Positions 1 to 11,051 of a stretch of 64,000 nt of DNA are shown here, piece by piece. This stretch comes from Musa acuminata AAA Group. Taxonomy: Eukaryota; Streptophyta; Magnoliopsida; Zingiberales; Musaceae. The position numbers were made by a program, and so were the translations under genes. The first letter of the stretch is position 1, and each line of letters starts with the position of its first letter. Under the pieces are notes generated by a model. It was not told the DNA's origin and ran no database searches. It worked only from the letters and a program-made list of their open reading frames with translations. The DNA is taken from positions 12,922,501 to 12,986,500 of the forward strand of contig NC_088340.1 in the NCBI RefSeq assembly GCF_036884655.1. Direction: 5' to 3'.

Positions 1-850
1 GCCCAAACAGTGCACCAAGAAGTCTCACCGTTGTGGCATAGTCTTCGAGACTGTGTCAAGCGATGATACCGCCAGTTTGGGTAGTTGTACCGTCCTTGGC
101 AGGGTGCCAAGCGGTGGTACCGCTAGTCTGGGCGATGGTACCACCCAGCACTACCCCTCAGGCGATGGTACCACCAAACTTGGGTGGTGGTACCGTCCAA
201 GGTAGTGTCAGTCAAACTAACACTGGGTGGTGGTACCGCCCAACGCAAGCGGTGGTACCGCCCGTGCCCGGGGAACCCGGGATGGGAATGTTTTAAGCTC
301 TAAGTTTGAATAAACTTGAAGCCTATAAATACCCCTCTCATCCCTGGTTAAAACATACAAGCACAGAGAGTTTAAAAAGAAAGAAACACTGCTAAAATCT
401 TGTGTGATCTCCTCTCCCTCTTCTAAGTATTAGACTAGTTTGAGAGATAAGAGTTAGTGCTTATAAGTGTTATCTCCTAAACCCGTTAAAAGGAGAAGAG
501 GGGTGTAAAAGGTGTTTGGCCTTCGCCTAATGAACGAAGGTCTCTAGTGGACGTTAGTGACCTCGTCGGAGGAGGAAGCCGAAAGTAGATGTAGATCACG
601 TTGATCGAACCACTCTAAAACTATTATGTTCTCTGGTTTGCATTTTATTCTTGCTATTACCTTATTGTAAACCTCTTTAAGTGCTTACTACCTTCAATTC
701 ATTTATGAACATGCTTCAAGTTAAGATATTTTTGAGATCGATTTTCAACGTAAATGATTTTTATCGTACGAAAGTTTCAAACCGACGTAAATTTTACCTC
801 TGCACTAATTCACCCCCCCCCCCTCTTAGTGCCGGCTCTTGATCCTAACA
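1..850 (+). mobile_element. Sirevirus-type LTR, subfamily A, 5'-truncated by window edge
   Basis: This is the 3' part of a long terminal repeat. It ends in CCTAACA at 850 and is followed at once by a primer-binding site, so it is the 5' LTR of a plus-strand element. It has the same parts as the complete copy at 21058-22690: the GGTGGTACCGCC palindrome array (about 63-272), the TATA box (TATAAAT at 324-330), a transcribed leader, a poly-C tract (about 817-831) and CTCTTAGTGC near the end. The start lies outside the window. Confidence 0.85.
63..335 (+). promoter_or_regulatory. LTR U3 promoter module: palindrome array plus TATA box
   Basis: There are at least eight copies of a GC-rich imperfect palindrome of the form GGCGGTGGTACCGCCC. 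They are spaced irregularly, and the TATA box TATAAAT lies about 50 bp after the last copy. The same arrangement recurs in every related LTR in the window: 3974-4206, 9618-9870, 11926-12192, 14532-14828, 15608-15882, 17465-17887, 21925-22180, 27205-27520, 28915-29235, 31430-31590 and 38645-38925. On the minus strand it recurs around 25490-25630 and 33790-33930. Palindromic CACC-containing arrays in LTRs are a known Sirevirus hallmark. An enhancer or factor-binding role is inference. Confidence 0.7.
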
Positions 851-851
851 A

Positions 852-866
852 TCGGTATCAGAGCCT
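852..866 (+). other. Primer-binding site, initiator tRNA-Met type (one mismatch)
   Basis: The sequence CGGTATCAGAGCC lies right after the LTR end. It matches TGGTATCAGAGC, complementary to the 3' end of plant initiator tRNA-Met, except for the first base. This fixes the LTR boundary and the plus orientation. Confidence 0.8.
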
Positions 867-900
867 CGTGATTTCTCAGTTGGTTTAACATCCAAGAGAA

Positions 901-1842
901 ATGGCTCGTTTCGGCTTTCAAGGGGGACTTTCTCTTATTCGTCCTCCCTTTTTCAATGGGACGGACTGCACTTATTGGAAAACTCGAATGAGAGTTTTCT
1001 TGCTTTCATTGGATTAAAATTTATGGAATATTATCGAGAACAATTTTCGAATGTCTTCTCTTCCAATGAACTATTGGAATGATTTGGAGAAGAAGACGTT
1101 TTCTTTAATTGCTAGAGCTATGAATGCTTTATTTAGTGCCTTAGACAAAAACGAGTTTAATAGAGTTTCTATGTGCGAAACGGCTTTCGACATTTGCAAT
1201 ATTCTTGAAACCTCTCATGAAGGCACAAGTAGATTAAAAGATTCGAAAATCAATTTTTTATTGCATGATTTTAAACTTTTTCATATGAAACCAAGCGAAA
1301 TCGTTGTTGACATGTACACCCATTTTACGGATGTCGTCAATGGTTTAAAAGCACTTGGTAGAAGTTTTTCGGATTTTAAACTTGTAAACAAGATTTTTCA
1401 TTCTCTTTCTAAAGATTGGGATTCAAAAGTAACTGCGATACAAGAGGCTAAAAACCTAAATAACCTACCACTTGAAGAACTAATAGGGTCTTTGATGACC
1501 TATGAAATGACGTGCAATGCATGTAAAGAACTCAAGAACAACCTTCCAAAGGATAGAAAGAATTTCGGACTAAGAATAATGGAAGACCACTTGAGCATAA
1601 GCTCAAGTGATGGTAAACTTGAACTCCTCACTAATAAATTTTAAAAGTTAATGAAAAAAAAATTAAAGAACAAAAAGAACGCAACTACTTGCTTTAAACG
1701 CAAGAAGATGTTGCCAAAAGATGAATCGAGCTCCTCCGAAGACGAGGAGAAAATCAAGAAAGGCGAGGTGGCAAACTACGCCTTAACGACATTCGACGAC
1801 GAGGCAATCAAAACCCCCTTAATTTATTTTGAAATTACTTAA
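901..1842 (+). pseudogene. Copia gag remnant of element A
   Basis: The reading frame begins MARFGFQGG, shows the FNGTDCTYWKTRM core of Copia-type gag (UBN2-like domain) and continues through WNDLEKKTFSLIARAMNALF and VNGLKALGRSFSDF. An in-frame stop follows SLD at about 1015. A second stop at about 1642 and loss of the zinc knuckle (only one Cys remains in the TTCFKRKK region) break it further. No protease, integrase or RT follows. It closely resembles the gags at 16445-19145 and, on the minus strand, 23935-24867, and is related to the gag of the pol-bearing element at 39449. It is not expected to make a functional capsid. Confidence 0.85.
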
Positions 1843-3092
1843 TACTTTCCATGATGCATTTTCTTTTTTATTTAGTTTAGAAAAATTATTTTTTTAAAAA
1901 ATTATATTTTTAAAAATAAAAATTCAAAAATTAGGATCATTCTTATCATTCTAGTAATTTTGAAAATGATCATGAAAATTACATATTTTATGATAATATA
2001 ATAAAATGTTAAATATAAATCTAATGATTGTACACCTAGTAAGATTAATCTTATGTATGTGCTTAAGAAGCAAAAATATATATTTTGATGATTTCTATAT
2101 TGCTTTTGAATGACGATGCATGACTTTTGTATGGAAGGCTTGATGATTTTTTTTATGAATCTTATCTTTGGTTTTCAACATGATGTATGGTTTTGACATA
2201 AGAACAAAAATTTGGGCATGCTAATATAACATCAATCATATAAATTAAAACTAAAGAAATTTTAGATATCTATAAGAATCATTCAGAATTATGTTCAATG
2301 AAACGTTGCTTGATGTTGTAATGAAAATATTAAATATTTTGAAACCATGTTTTGATGTCATAATGATCATGCTTAATAAATTTCGAAATTATGCATGATA
2401 ATTTTCAAGTAATTTATAGTTTATTGATCTTGATGGTTTTTATGATGAAATTAATTTTTCGATCCTAAATGTTGATGCATATTTTTATTTGGCATAAATA
2501 TAAAAAAAAAGGGCATGCTTGAATAAAGTTAATCACATGAGTTGAAATAACTAAAAAGAGAAAAGTATTTTTCTTGAAAATTCTTTTTCTCTATCTTATT
2601 GACTTTGATGAATCTATTTGATCATCCTTTTATGAATCTCTTGAAAATGATTTTGATTTAATGATTTGAATTTGAATGAGTTTGTATTCAAATCATGATC
2701 TTAATTTCTTGGATTTACTACTTGAGATTTTTTTTAATCAAGATCTCTTCCTTGTACACCTACAATTTTTGCTATTTATAAAAAGAAGAGATTTGATAAA
2801 ATGAATCATGTCTTTTGTAATTCAAGAGGTCTTATCTTTCATGACATGATGTCCTTATATTTATGGCTTGTATGCCTTGAAATGATTGAAATATTTTACA
2901 CTATTTTGTTATTCTTTTATTCTTTCTCGTTTACAATGATAAAAGAGGGAAAAGTTATGATCATGCATGGTAAGAAGCAATTTGACAAATTAATACCATC
3001 ATAATTTGAAACATTGATGATTTGGTGTTATGCATACAATACTTTAACTTATGATAATAATGCATGCAATGATGAAATATTCATGATAAAAT
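1843..3092 (+). other. AT-rich non-coding spacer of element A, left part
   Basis: This stretch holds no gene. It is dominated by TGATGATT, CATGCTT and AAATTTTG-like words and is nearly collinear with 19146-20400 of the downstream copy. It ends where element B inserted. Confidence 0.75.
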
Positions 3093-4711
3093 TGTTGAAT
3101 CTCATATTTTGATGATGAAACCACTTGATATGTGTTTATGATTTAATCTGCATTTTGAGTGACGCAGGATGCTTCATTCAGGATAGGATAATTAAAGCAG
3201 GAAAATCATGTTGTGCCGAAGGAACATGTTAGAAGATTGGACGTCGGGCCGGTGGATCGGTCGACGTATCGACAGAAGGCTTCGGGCCATGGATTCGGGC
3301 ATCGGGCCAAGAAGAGAGGGTATTGCGCCAAGGATATCGGAGTTGCGGAGTCAACTAGCCAATTAGGCAATAGGTCGCAAGAGAGGACGATGCGCCGAAG
3401 AATCAAACGAAGCGTCGAGGGACCAATGATATGCCGAACAACTTGATTAATTACTTAGGAGTAATTGTCTAGATCGAACTTTTGTTTTACATGTGCAGGA
3501 TTAACTATGATAGCTTGAAGACATAAAGCAAGTCTATCGGAGTCAAGTTTGATGGGTGTTCGAAAGTCCGATGATTCGTCGGAGATGCTACCGGAACCAA
3601 CCGAGAGGAAATCGGGGACTTGTCAGAGTTTTCGAAAGTCCGCCGAAGAGATCGTCGGAGGTTCGCGGAGATCACCGAGAAGGCTCGGCTACTCGCTGAA
3701 CTCGCCACAAGATCGGGAGCCTATTGGGAGTCCACTATAAGAAATCCGAGGGTGTATCGGAAGTCCGTCGGAAGTTCGCCGAAAAGCTCGCCAAAAGGAA
3801 ACTCGACGTTACCTGTTAAAAACTTGCTTAGGACTATGTCTTAACTTCGTAGTTTATATATAATTAGGGTTAGGATTAAGAGTTAATCCTATAATCTGGT
3901 TAGGGGTCAATTGGGCCCGAATTTGGACTGGTTTGGGCCAAGTTTGGAGCCCAACTAGTGAGCTGGAACAGTCCAGGCGGTGGCACCACCCAGAACCCGA
4001 GGATCGGATGGTGGTATCACCGGACTGGGCGGTGGCACCATCCAACACCCGAGAGGTCCGGTGGTGGCACCTCCAGTACACTATCAGTGTCAAACACTGA
4101 TAAGCGGTGGCACCGCCAATAACAGGCGGTGGCACCGCCAGCATTGGGAACCCAAGAGAATTCAAAATTTGGAGCCCAAATTTGAATCCTCTTGGGGTCT
4201 ATAAATACCCCTCAATTCTCAGTAGAGAATACAACCTTTAAGAAGTTAGAGATTGAGATAAAGCCTTAGCAAAGTCTTTAGCAAGTCTTGTTTTCAATAG
4301 CTTAAGTGTTCACCTCCCTCTTTCTCTTTGAAAATCTGTAAGAGTGTGAACCACTTGTAAAAGATTGTAAGAGGGGTATTTGTCCTTTCCCTTCAAAGTG
4401 ATTTGCTAGTGGAAGTTGGGAGCCTCATCGAAGAAGGCTTCACAAGTGGATGTAGGTCATTTTGACCGAACCACTTTAAATTGGTGTGTTCCTTGAATGT
4501 ATGAGTGTTTACCTTTCTTAAACCATTATTTACATAGCAGCAAGCTTTTGGTTTTTATCTTCTCACTTTACTCGAGCTACTTTCACCAAGTCATTCATTG
4601 TCGAATCGAAATCTCTACGCATTTACGAAATCATTTTCAAACTTACGAGTTTTAATCCGCTGTGCTAATTCACCCCCCACCCCCCCTCTTAGTGCTGCTC
4701 CAATCCTAACA
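3093..4711 (+). mobile_element. 5' LTR of element B
   Basis: It begins TGTTGAATCTC and ends CCTAACA, and pairs with 8735-10390 over its whole length. Its U3 has the GGTGGCACCGCC palindrome variant (about 3974-4145) and the TATA box TATAAAT at 4200-4206. A poly-C tract precedes the conserved CTCTTAGTGC near the 3' end. Confidence 0.92.
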
Positions 4712-4727
4712 ATTGGTATCAGAGCCA
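4712..4727 (+). other. Primer-binding site of element B
   Basis: TTGGTATCAGAGCC directly follows the LTR and matches the complement of the initiator tRNA-Met 3' end without mismatch in the core. Confidence 0.88.
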
Positions 4728-4761
4728 CGGTTTTCTACTTTGGTTTAACACCCAAATAGAA

Positions 4762-5660
4762 ATGGCTCTTTATGGCTTTCAAGAGGGTCACTCTCTCATT
4801 TATCCTCCCTTTTTCAATGGGACGGACTACACTTATTGGAAAACTCGAATGAGAGTTTTCGTACTTTCGTTGAATCTTGAGCTTTGGAATATTGTTGAAA
4901 ATGGATTTCAAAAATCTTTTCTTCCGATGAGCGAATGGGATGAATCGGAAAAGAAAGTTTTTACTTTAAACGCAAAGGCTATGAATGTCTTATATTATGC
5001 ACTTGACAAAAATGAATTTAATCGCGTTTCGATTTGTGATTCGGCTTTTGATATTTGGAGAACTCTTGAGGTTACTCATGAAGGCACTAGCCGAGTGAAA
5101 GAGTCCAAAATCAATTGTGCACTCTTATAAACTTTTCCGAATGAAACCAAGTGAGTCAATCGGAGACATGTACACCCGTTTCACGGATGTCATCAATGGA
5201 CTCAAAACTCTTGGTAAAAGTTTTTCTAAATTTGAACTAGTAACTAAAATCTTAAGATCCTTTCCAAAAAGTTGGGATCCAAAAGTTACGACCATTCAAG
5301 AGGCCAAGGACCTTACGACATTTCCTCTCGAAGAACTAATTGAGTCTTTAATAACCTACAAAATGAACAATGTGATAAAAAGGGAACTCGAGAACAACCT
5401 TTCAAAGGATAGGAAGGATTTGGGACATAGAATACATGAAGACCACTCGAGCATAAGGTCAAGTAATGGTAAACTTAAACTACAAATGAAACAAAAATTA
5501 AAAAGAAAAAAGAACCGAACTACTTGCTTTGAATACAAGAAAAATAAAAATTGGGATGAATTAAGCTCCTTCGAAGACGAGGAGAAAATCAAGAAAGGCA
5601 AGGTGGCAAACTACGCCTAAATGGCATTCAATGATGAGGTAATCGAAACTCCCTTAATTT
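4762..5660 (+). pseudogene. Copia gag of element B, frameshifted
   Basis: The frame starts with MALYGFQEGHS about 50 bp after the PBS. It contains FNGTDYTYWKTRMRVFVLSL and continues to SKINCALL, where it stops at 5130. The family sequence resumes in another frame (MHSYKLFRMKPSE, from 5117), so a small deletion near 5118 broke the gene. The second part runs to 5620. The zinc knuckle is degenerate: TTCFEYKKNKN lacks the second Cys and the His. The length fits a full Copia gag without its nucleocapsid end. The neighbouring spacer has no pol. Confidence 0.85.
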
Positions 5661-8600
5661 ATTTTGAACTTACTTGATGTTTTCCATGATGCATTTTATT
5701 TTTTTGAATAATTATTTTTCTTGAAAATTAGATGTTTTATGTTAATGGAATAAAATGTTAGATTTAAATCTAATGATCATATGTATGTTTTTCTTAAGAA
5801 GAAAAAATGTGTATCTTGATGATTTCCGATTTTGATTGAAACCATGCTTGATGTTTTAATGAAAATATTAAGAAGTTTAATATCATGCTTAATGATGATG
5901 CATGGCTTTTGTATGGAAAACTAAGCATGAAAAGATAGATTCACCTAAAAAGAAAAATGCATGACTACAACAAATAATAAAATGATTTTGGTTGAAAATA
6001 CCTTATGCTCAATGAAACCATGATTGATGAATATCCTTTATGTTTAATGATTTCTTTGCTTTGTATGTCCTATCATGATGAATATTTTGAAAATAAATGA
6101 AATCATGCTTATCATTCTAGTATTTTTGAAAATAATCATGAAAATTGTATGTTTATGATAAACAAAATGATTTTGATTAAAAATGCCTTATGAAATATGA
6201 TATCATGCCTAATAAATTTTTTTTTTTTGAAACTATGCATGATGATGTTGAGTTTTGGGTAATTTATAGTTTATTGATTTTGATGATTTCCATAATGGTC
6301 TTTTACGATTTATGGATTATCGATTTATACCGTGATAAAAGTGGCTTTAAAAATAATGCATGTTTTGATTTGATATAAATGAAATAGGCATGCTTGACGA
6401 TTGATGATTATATACTTTAAAAATGACGATTGACAATTGACGATTCACGATTCACGATAACAAGAGTGGCTATTACATATAAATGAAATAGTGTCATGCT
6501 TGACGATTGTATACTTAATGATGCATAAAGTTATAATGAAAATATTAAAATTTTGATACCATGATTTGATGATTTTGTGCATGAGATTTTAAAGTTATAC
6601 ATGATGATCTTATGGTTTATTGATCTTGATGGTTTTTATGAAGAAATTTATTTTTCGATCCTAAACGTTGATGCATATTTTTATTTGACAAAAAGGACAA
6701 AGGCATGCTTATATGAAACAACTAAATAGATAAAAGTATTTTTCTTGAAAATTCTTGGTTTAATGAATCTATTTTATTATTTTTTTTTATGAATCTCTTG
6801 AAAATGATTTTGATTTGATGATTTGAATTTGAATGAGCTTTATCTTGATTTTTCAAGATTTATAACTTGAGATTTACTCTATAAAAATCAAGATCTTCTA
6901 TCCTCTATGTTCCTTTTTAGCATCTACTATCCAAATGAACTATGATTGGTATCATTGCTATATTTTTTCTTGTCGTGCATTAAAGAGAAAATTTTCCTAA
7001 ATGAATCGTGATTTTTTGGAACCACAATTCTTTTTATGATTCATAATGAATTGAGAAATTTTATATGCTTGAATTAATATCTTGTTCTCTTACAAGATTG
7101 AATGAATTTTATCTATATCATGATCTCCTAAGATCTCTCTTTTAATATTTAAAGAGGAGCATTTTCTAGATGAATCATGATTTTGATGATTGAATATTTG
7201 ATATGCATGAACTGAGATCTTGCTCTCATACTATTTTTTCTATTCACCAAAAAGAAGACTAGTTCTAATAAACCATGATATGCTATATGAATTTTATTGC
7301 ATTCATGAAGTAATGTCTCATCACCAATTTTTGTTTATATTCCTTCATGTGATGATATGAATGTACGAAATATTTATGATATGATTTTTTATACAATTCC
7401 ATGTATTCATGAAATATTTATCTCATCACCCAATTAATTCCTCTTGATACTCCTAATGTGATGAAATGAAATTATGCATGAAATACAAATGGGGAGAAGT
7501 TTTGATCATGTATGGTAGGATGCAATTTGATAAATTAATATAATTATGATTTGAAACATTTATGATTTGAAATTATGCATGCAATTGCTTTTTATTGTGA
7601 TGATATATGCATATAATGTGTATCATGAATGCTCTAAATGATGAATGCTTAGTATCATGATCAAAATATTGATAAATGCTATAATTTATTACCAAAATGA
7701 TGTATCATGTATGATATGCCCATAGTGATTAATTTATTTGTATAATGCATGAAGTAAGGATACAAATGTAAAGTTTTGAAGTTGTGCATATTTTATTTTG
7801 AAAACATAATGATGCACAAATAAGATTGATACTTACCTTTGTCATGATTTAGAAATTTATGTAAAGGGTCTTCCCTTCTTTTTGACAATGACAAAGGGGG
7901 AGATAGCTAGCTTGCACAAGACAAGGGAAACAAAAATTGCAAATGTACATATCGCAAAAGGGGCAAAACTTATTAGTTTGCTCAACTCAAAAGCAAGAAA
8001 TACTATCTTGTAATCTCAAGCAAAAGTGCTATCTTACAAATCTTAAAGAAGCAATATGTGCCAAGTTACATAAAAAGAGGCAAAATAGTTCATCTTGCAC
8101 ATCTTTTTGCTAACTTTTTGTGTAAAAGTTGATAAATCGCATACTATAAATTTGCATACCAAATGTGCAATCTTGCTTATCTCAAGAAGCAAAACATGCT
8201 AACTTGCACATCTAGCAAACTTGCGTATTTCAAGAAGCAAGGGATGCTTTCTTGAACATCTCAAAACTGCAAGCTTACATATTCTAAAATGTTGTAAAAT
8301 GTTGTAAAGTAGGACGTGCTTTTTACTATCTTGCATATCTAAAACTTGATAGCTTGCATATTCAAATGTGATATAGCATTTGCTAAATTTTTGCTAGCCC
8401 GCATGATGTAGCATTTGCTAAATTTTTAAGCTTACAAATTGCATGATGATAAAACTTGATATTATGTTTTTCATGTAATAAGTTGAATTCATCTCTCAAA
8501 CACATAGAAAGTGACACTTCTCCTTTTTGTTGATGACAAAGGGGGAGAAGTATGATAATGTTATGCATAATGATGTATTGCAAATATTCATGATGAATAT

Positions 8601-8734
8601 TTGTAATGACTTAAATTTCCCTTGAATTCAAGGTTTTATCAATATAGCATATTGATAGGGAGAGTTTGTTTAAACTCCGGGAGTTAAGGTTAACTTCGTC
8701 ATCAAGTGGTTGTCATCATAAAAAAGGGGGAGAT
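5661..8734 (+). other. Long non-coding spacer of element B with repeated polypurine tracts
   Basis: About 3 kb is AT-rich with no coding potential. Near its 3' end ACAAAGGGGGAG-type purine tracts occur at about 7891 and 8536, and the terminal one (AAAAAGGGGGAGAT, 8721-8734) abuts the LTR. Long gag-to-LTR spacers with several polypurine tracts are a described Sirevirus feature. Confidence 0.75.
7900..8420 (+). repeat. Degenerate short tandem repeats in the spacer
   Basis: Units of roughly 30-45 bp containing CTTGCATATCTCAAGAAGCAA and GCTAGCTTGCAC variants repeat with much divergence. The same block occurs at 10500-10770, at 20510-20790 and inverted at 37980-38235, so it is an inherited part of this family and not a local expansion. 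Confidence 0.65.
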
Positions 8735-10390
8735 TGTTGAATCTCGTATTTTGATGATGAAACCACTTGATATGTGTTTATGATTTAATTTGTGTTTTGA
8801 GTGACGTAGGATGCTTCATTCAGGATGAGATAATTAAAGCAGAAAAATCATGTTGTGCCGGAGGAACATGTCAAAAGATTGGATGTCGGGCCAGTAGATC
8901 GATCGACGTATCGATAGAAGGCTTCGGACCATGGATTCGGGCATCAAGCCAAGAAGAGCAAGTATTGCACCAAGGATATCGGAGTTGCAGAGTCAACTGG
9001 CCGATTGGGCAATAGACAGCAAGAGAGGACGATGCGTCGAAGAATCGAACGAAGCGTTGAGGGACCAATGACATGCCGGACAACTTGATTAATTGCTTAA
9101 GAGTAATTGTCTAGATCAAACTTTTGTTTTACATGTGCAGGATTAACTATGATAGCTTGAAGACATAAAGCAAGTCTATCGGAGTCAAGTTTGATGGGTG
9201 TTCGAAAGTCTGAAGATTCATCGGAGATGCTGCCGAAACCAACCGAGAGGAAATCGGGGACTTGTTGGAGTTTTTGAAAGTCCACCGAAGAGATCGATGG
9301 AGGTTCACAGAGATAACCGATAAGGCTTAGCTACTCGCTGAACTCGCCACAAGATCGGGAGCCTGCTGGGAGTCCGCTAGAAGAAATCCGAGGGTGTATC
9401 GGAAGTCCGTCGGAAGTTCACCAAAAAGCTCGCCAGAAGGAAACTCGACGTTGCCGGTTAAAAACTTACTTAGGACTATATCTTAACTTTGTAGTTTTCA
9501 TGTAATTAGGGTTAGGATTAAGAGTTAATCCTATAATCTGGTTAGGGGCAAACTGGGCCCGAATTTGGACTGGTTTGGGCCAAGTTTGGAGCCCAACTAG
9601 TGAGCTGGAACAATCCAGGCAGTGGCATCGCCAGACTAGGCAGTGGCACCGCCCAGAACCCGAGGATCAGGAGGTGGTACCATCAGACTAGGCGGTGGCA
9701 CCGTCCAGCACCTGAGAGGTCCGGCGGTGGCACCGCCAGTATACTGTTAGTGTCAGATACTGATAGGTGGTGGCACCGCCACTGACAGGCGATGGCATCG
9801 CCAGCATCGGGAACCCAAGAGAATTCAAAATTTGGAGCCCACATTTGAATCCTCTTGGGGTCTATAAATACCCCTCAATTCTCAGCAGAGAATATAACCT
9901 TTGAAAAGTTAGAGATTGAGATAAAGCCTTAGCAAAGTCTTTAGCAAGTCTTGTTTTCAATAGCTTAAGTGTTCACCTCCCTCTTTCTCTTTGAAAGTTT
10001 GTAAGAGTGTGAACCACTTGTAAAAGGTTGTAAGAGGGGTATTTTTCCTTCCCCTTCAAAGTGATTTGCTAGTGGAAGTTGGGAGCCTCGTCGAAGAAGG
10101 CTTAACAAGTGGATATAGGTCATTTTGATCGAACCACTTTAAATTAGTGTGTTCCTTGAATGTGTGAGTGTTTACCTTTCTTAAACCGTTATTTACATAG
10201 CAGCAAGCTTTCAATTTTTATCTTCTCACTCTACTTGAGCTACTTTCACCAAGTCATTCATTGTCGAATCGAAATCACTACGTATTTACGAAATCATTTT
10301 CAAACTTACGAGTTTTAATCCGCTACACTAATTCACCCACCCCTTCCTCCCCCCCCCCCCCCCCCTCTTAGTGCTGCTTCAATCCTAACA
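8735..10390 (+). mobile_element. 3' LTR of element B
   Basis: It begins TGTTGAATCTCG right after the polypurine tract and ends AATCCTAACA before the TSD AAAAT. It is nearly identical in arrangement to 3093-4711; the clearest length difference is a longer poly-C run (about 10350-10371). TATA box at 9863-9870. Confidence 0.92.
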
Positions 10391-10395
10391 AAAAT

Positions 10396-11051
10396 AATTA
10401 TTTTGAAATTCATGACTTGAATTTTCATCTATGTTATTTACCTTTGTCATAATTTGAAAATTGATGTAAAGGGTCTTCCCTTCTTTTTGACAATGACAAA
10501 GGGGGAGCAAAACGTGCTAGAAAGCAAATTTGCTAGCTCGCACAATTCAAGAAGAAAGCAAAAATTATACTTCTCAAAAGAAAAGAAATTGCTATCTTGA
10601 ATATCACCAAGAATTGCTAGAAGATGCAAAAATATGCTATCTTGCATATCGCAAAGAAAAGCAAATATGCCAACTTGCATATCTTTAAATTTGCTAGCTT
10701 GTATGTTGTAAAACTTGCATATTTCACGAAGCAAGTGTTGCTTTCTTGAACATCTCTAAATTTTCTAGCTTCAAATTGTATGATAATAAAACTTGATATT
10801 ATATTTTTCATGCAACGATTTGAACTTGTATGTTTAAACACCTAGAAAGTGGAACTTCTCCTTTTTGTTGATGACAAAGGGGGAGAAGTACGTTGATGTC
10901 ATGCATGATTTGATCATTACATGTTGCTTGGATTTTTTAATCCAAGAGTTTCTATCAATACGGCATATTGATAGAGGGAGTTTATTTAAACTCCGGGAGT
11001 TAAAGATTAACTCTGTCGTCGATTGGTTGTCATCATCAAAAAGGGGGAGAT
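10396..11051 (+). other. Spacer of element A, right part, ending in polypurine tract
   Basis: This continues the sequence interrupted at 3092 and matches 20401-21057. It has three purine tracts (about 10496, 10877 and the terminal AAAGGGGGAGAT at 11040-11051). No gene is seen. Confidence 0.8.

Larger units (their letters stand above)
3093..10390 (+). mobile_element. Complete gag-only Sirevirus-type retrotransposon (element B)
   Basis: This is a structurally complete element of about 7.3 kb with LTRs of 1619 and 1656 bp, a perfect PBS, one gag ORF, a long non-coding spacer and a polypurine tract. The perfect 5-bp target duplication AAAAT (3088-3092 and 10391-10395) marks the insertion. The pre-insertion sequence is visible, uninterrupted, in the sister copy at about 20381-20425. 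There is no pol, so any mobility required enzymes from another element. The class corresponds to gag-bearing non-autonomous LTR elements (TR-GAG type). Confidence 0.92.

Noticed and set aside
63..296. Open frames rich in VVPPVW and GGGT peptides over the palindrome arrays (also 11923-12105, 15583-15918, 17442-17837)
   Set aside because: They lie in non-coding LTR U3 DNA; the frames stay open only because the repeats are GC-rich. Several overlap on both strands.
852..866. tRNA gene suggested by GGTATCAGAGCC
   Set aside because: It is an LTR primer-binding site complementary to a tRNA end; no tRNA cloverleaf is present.
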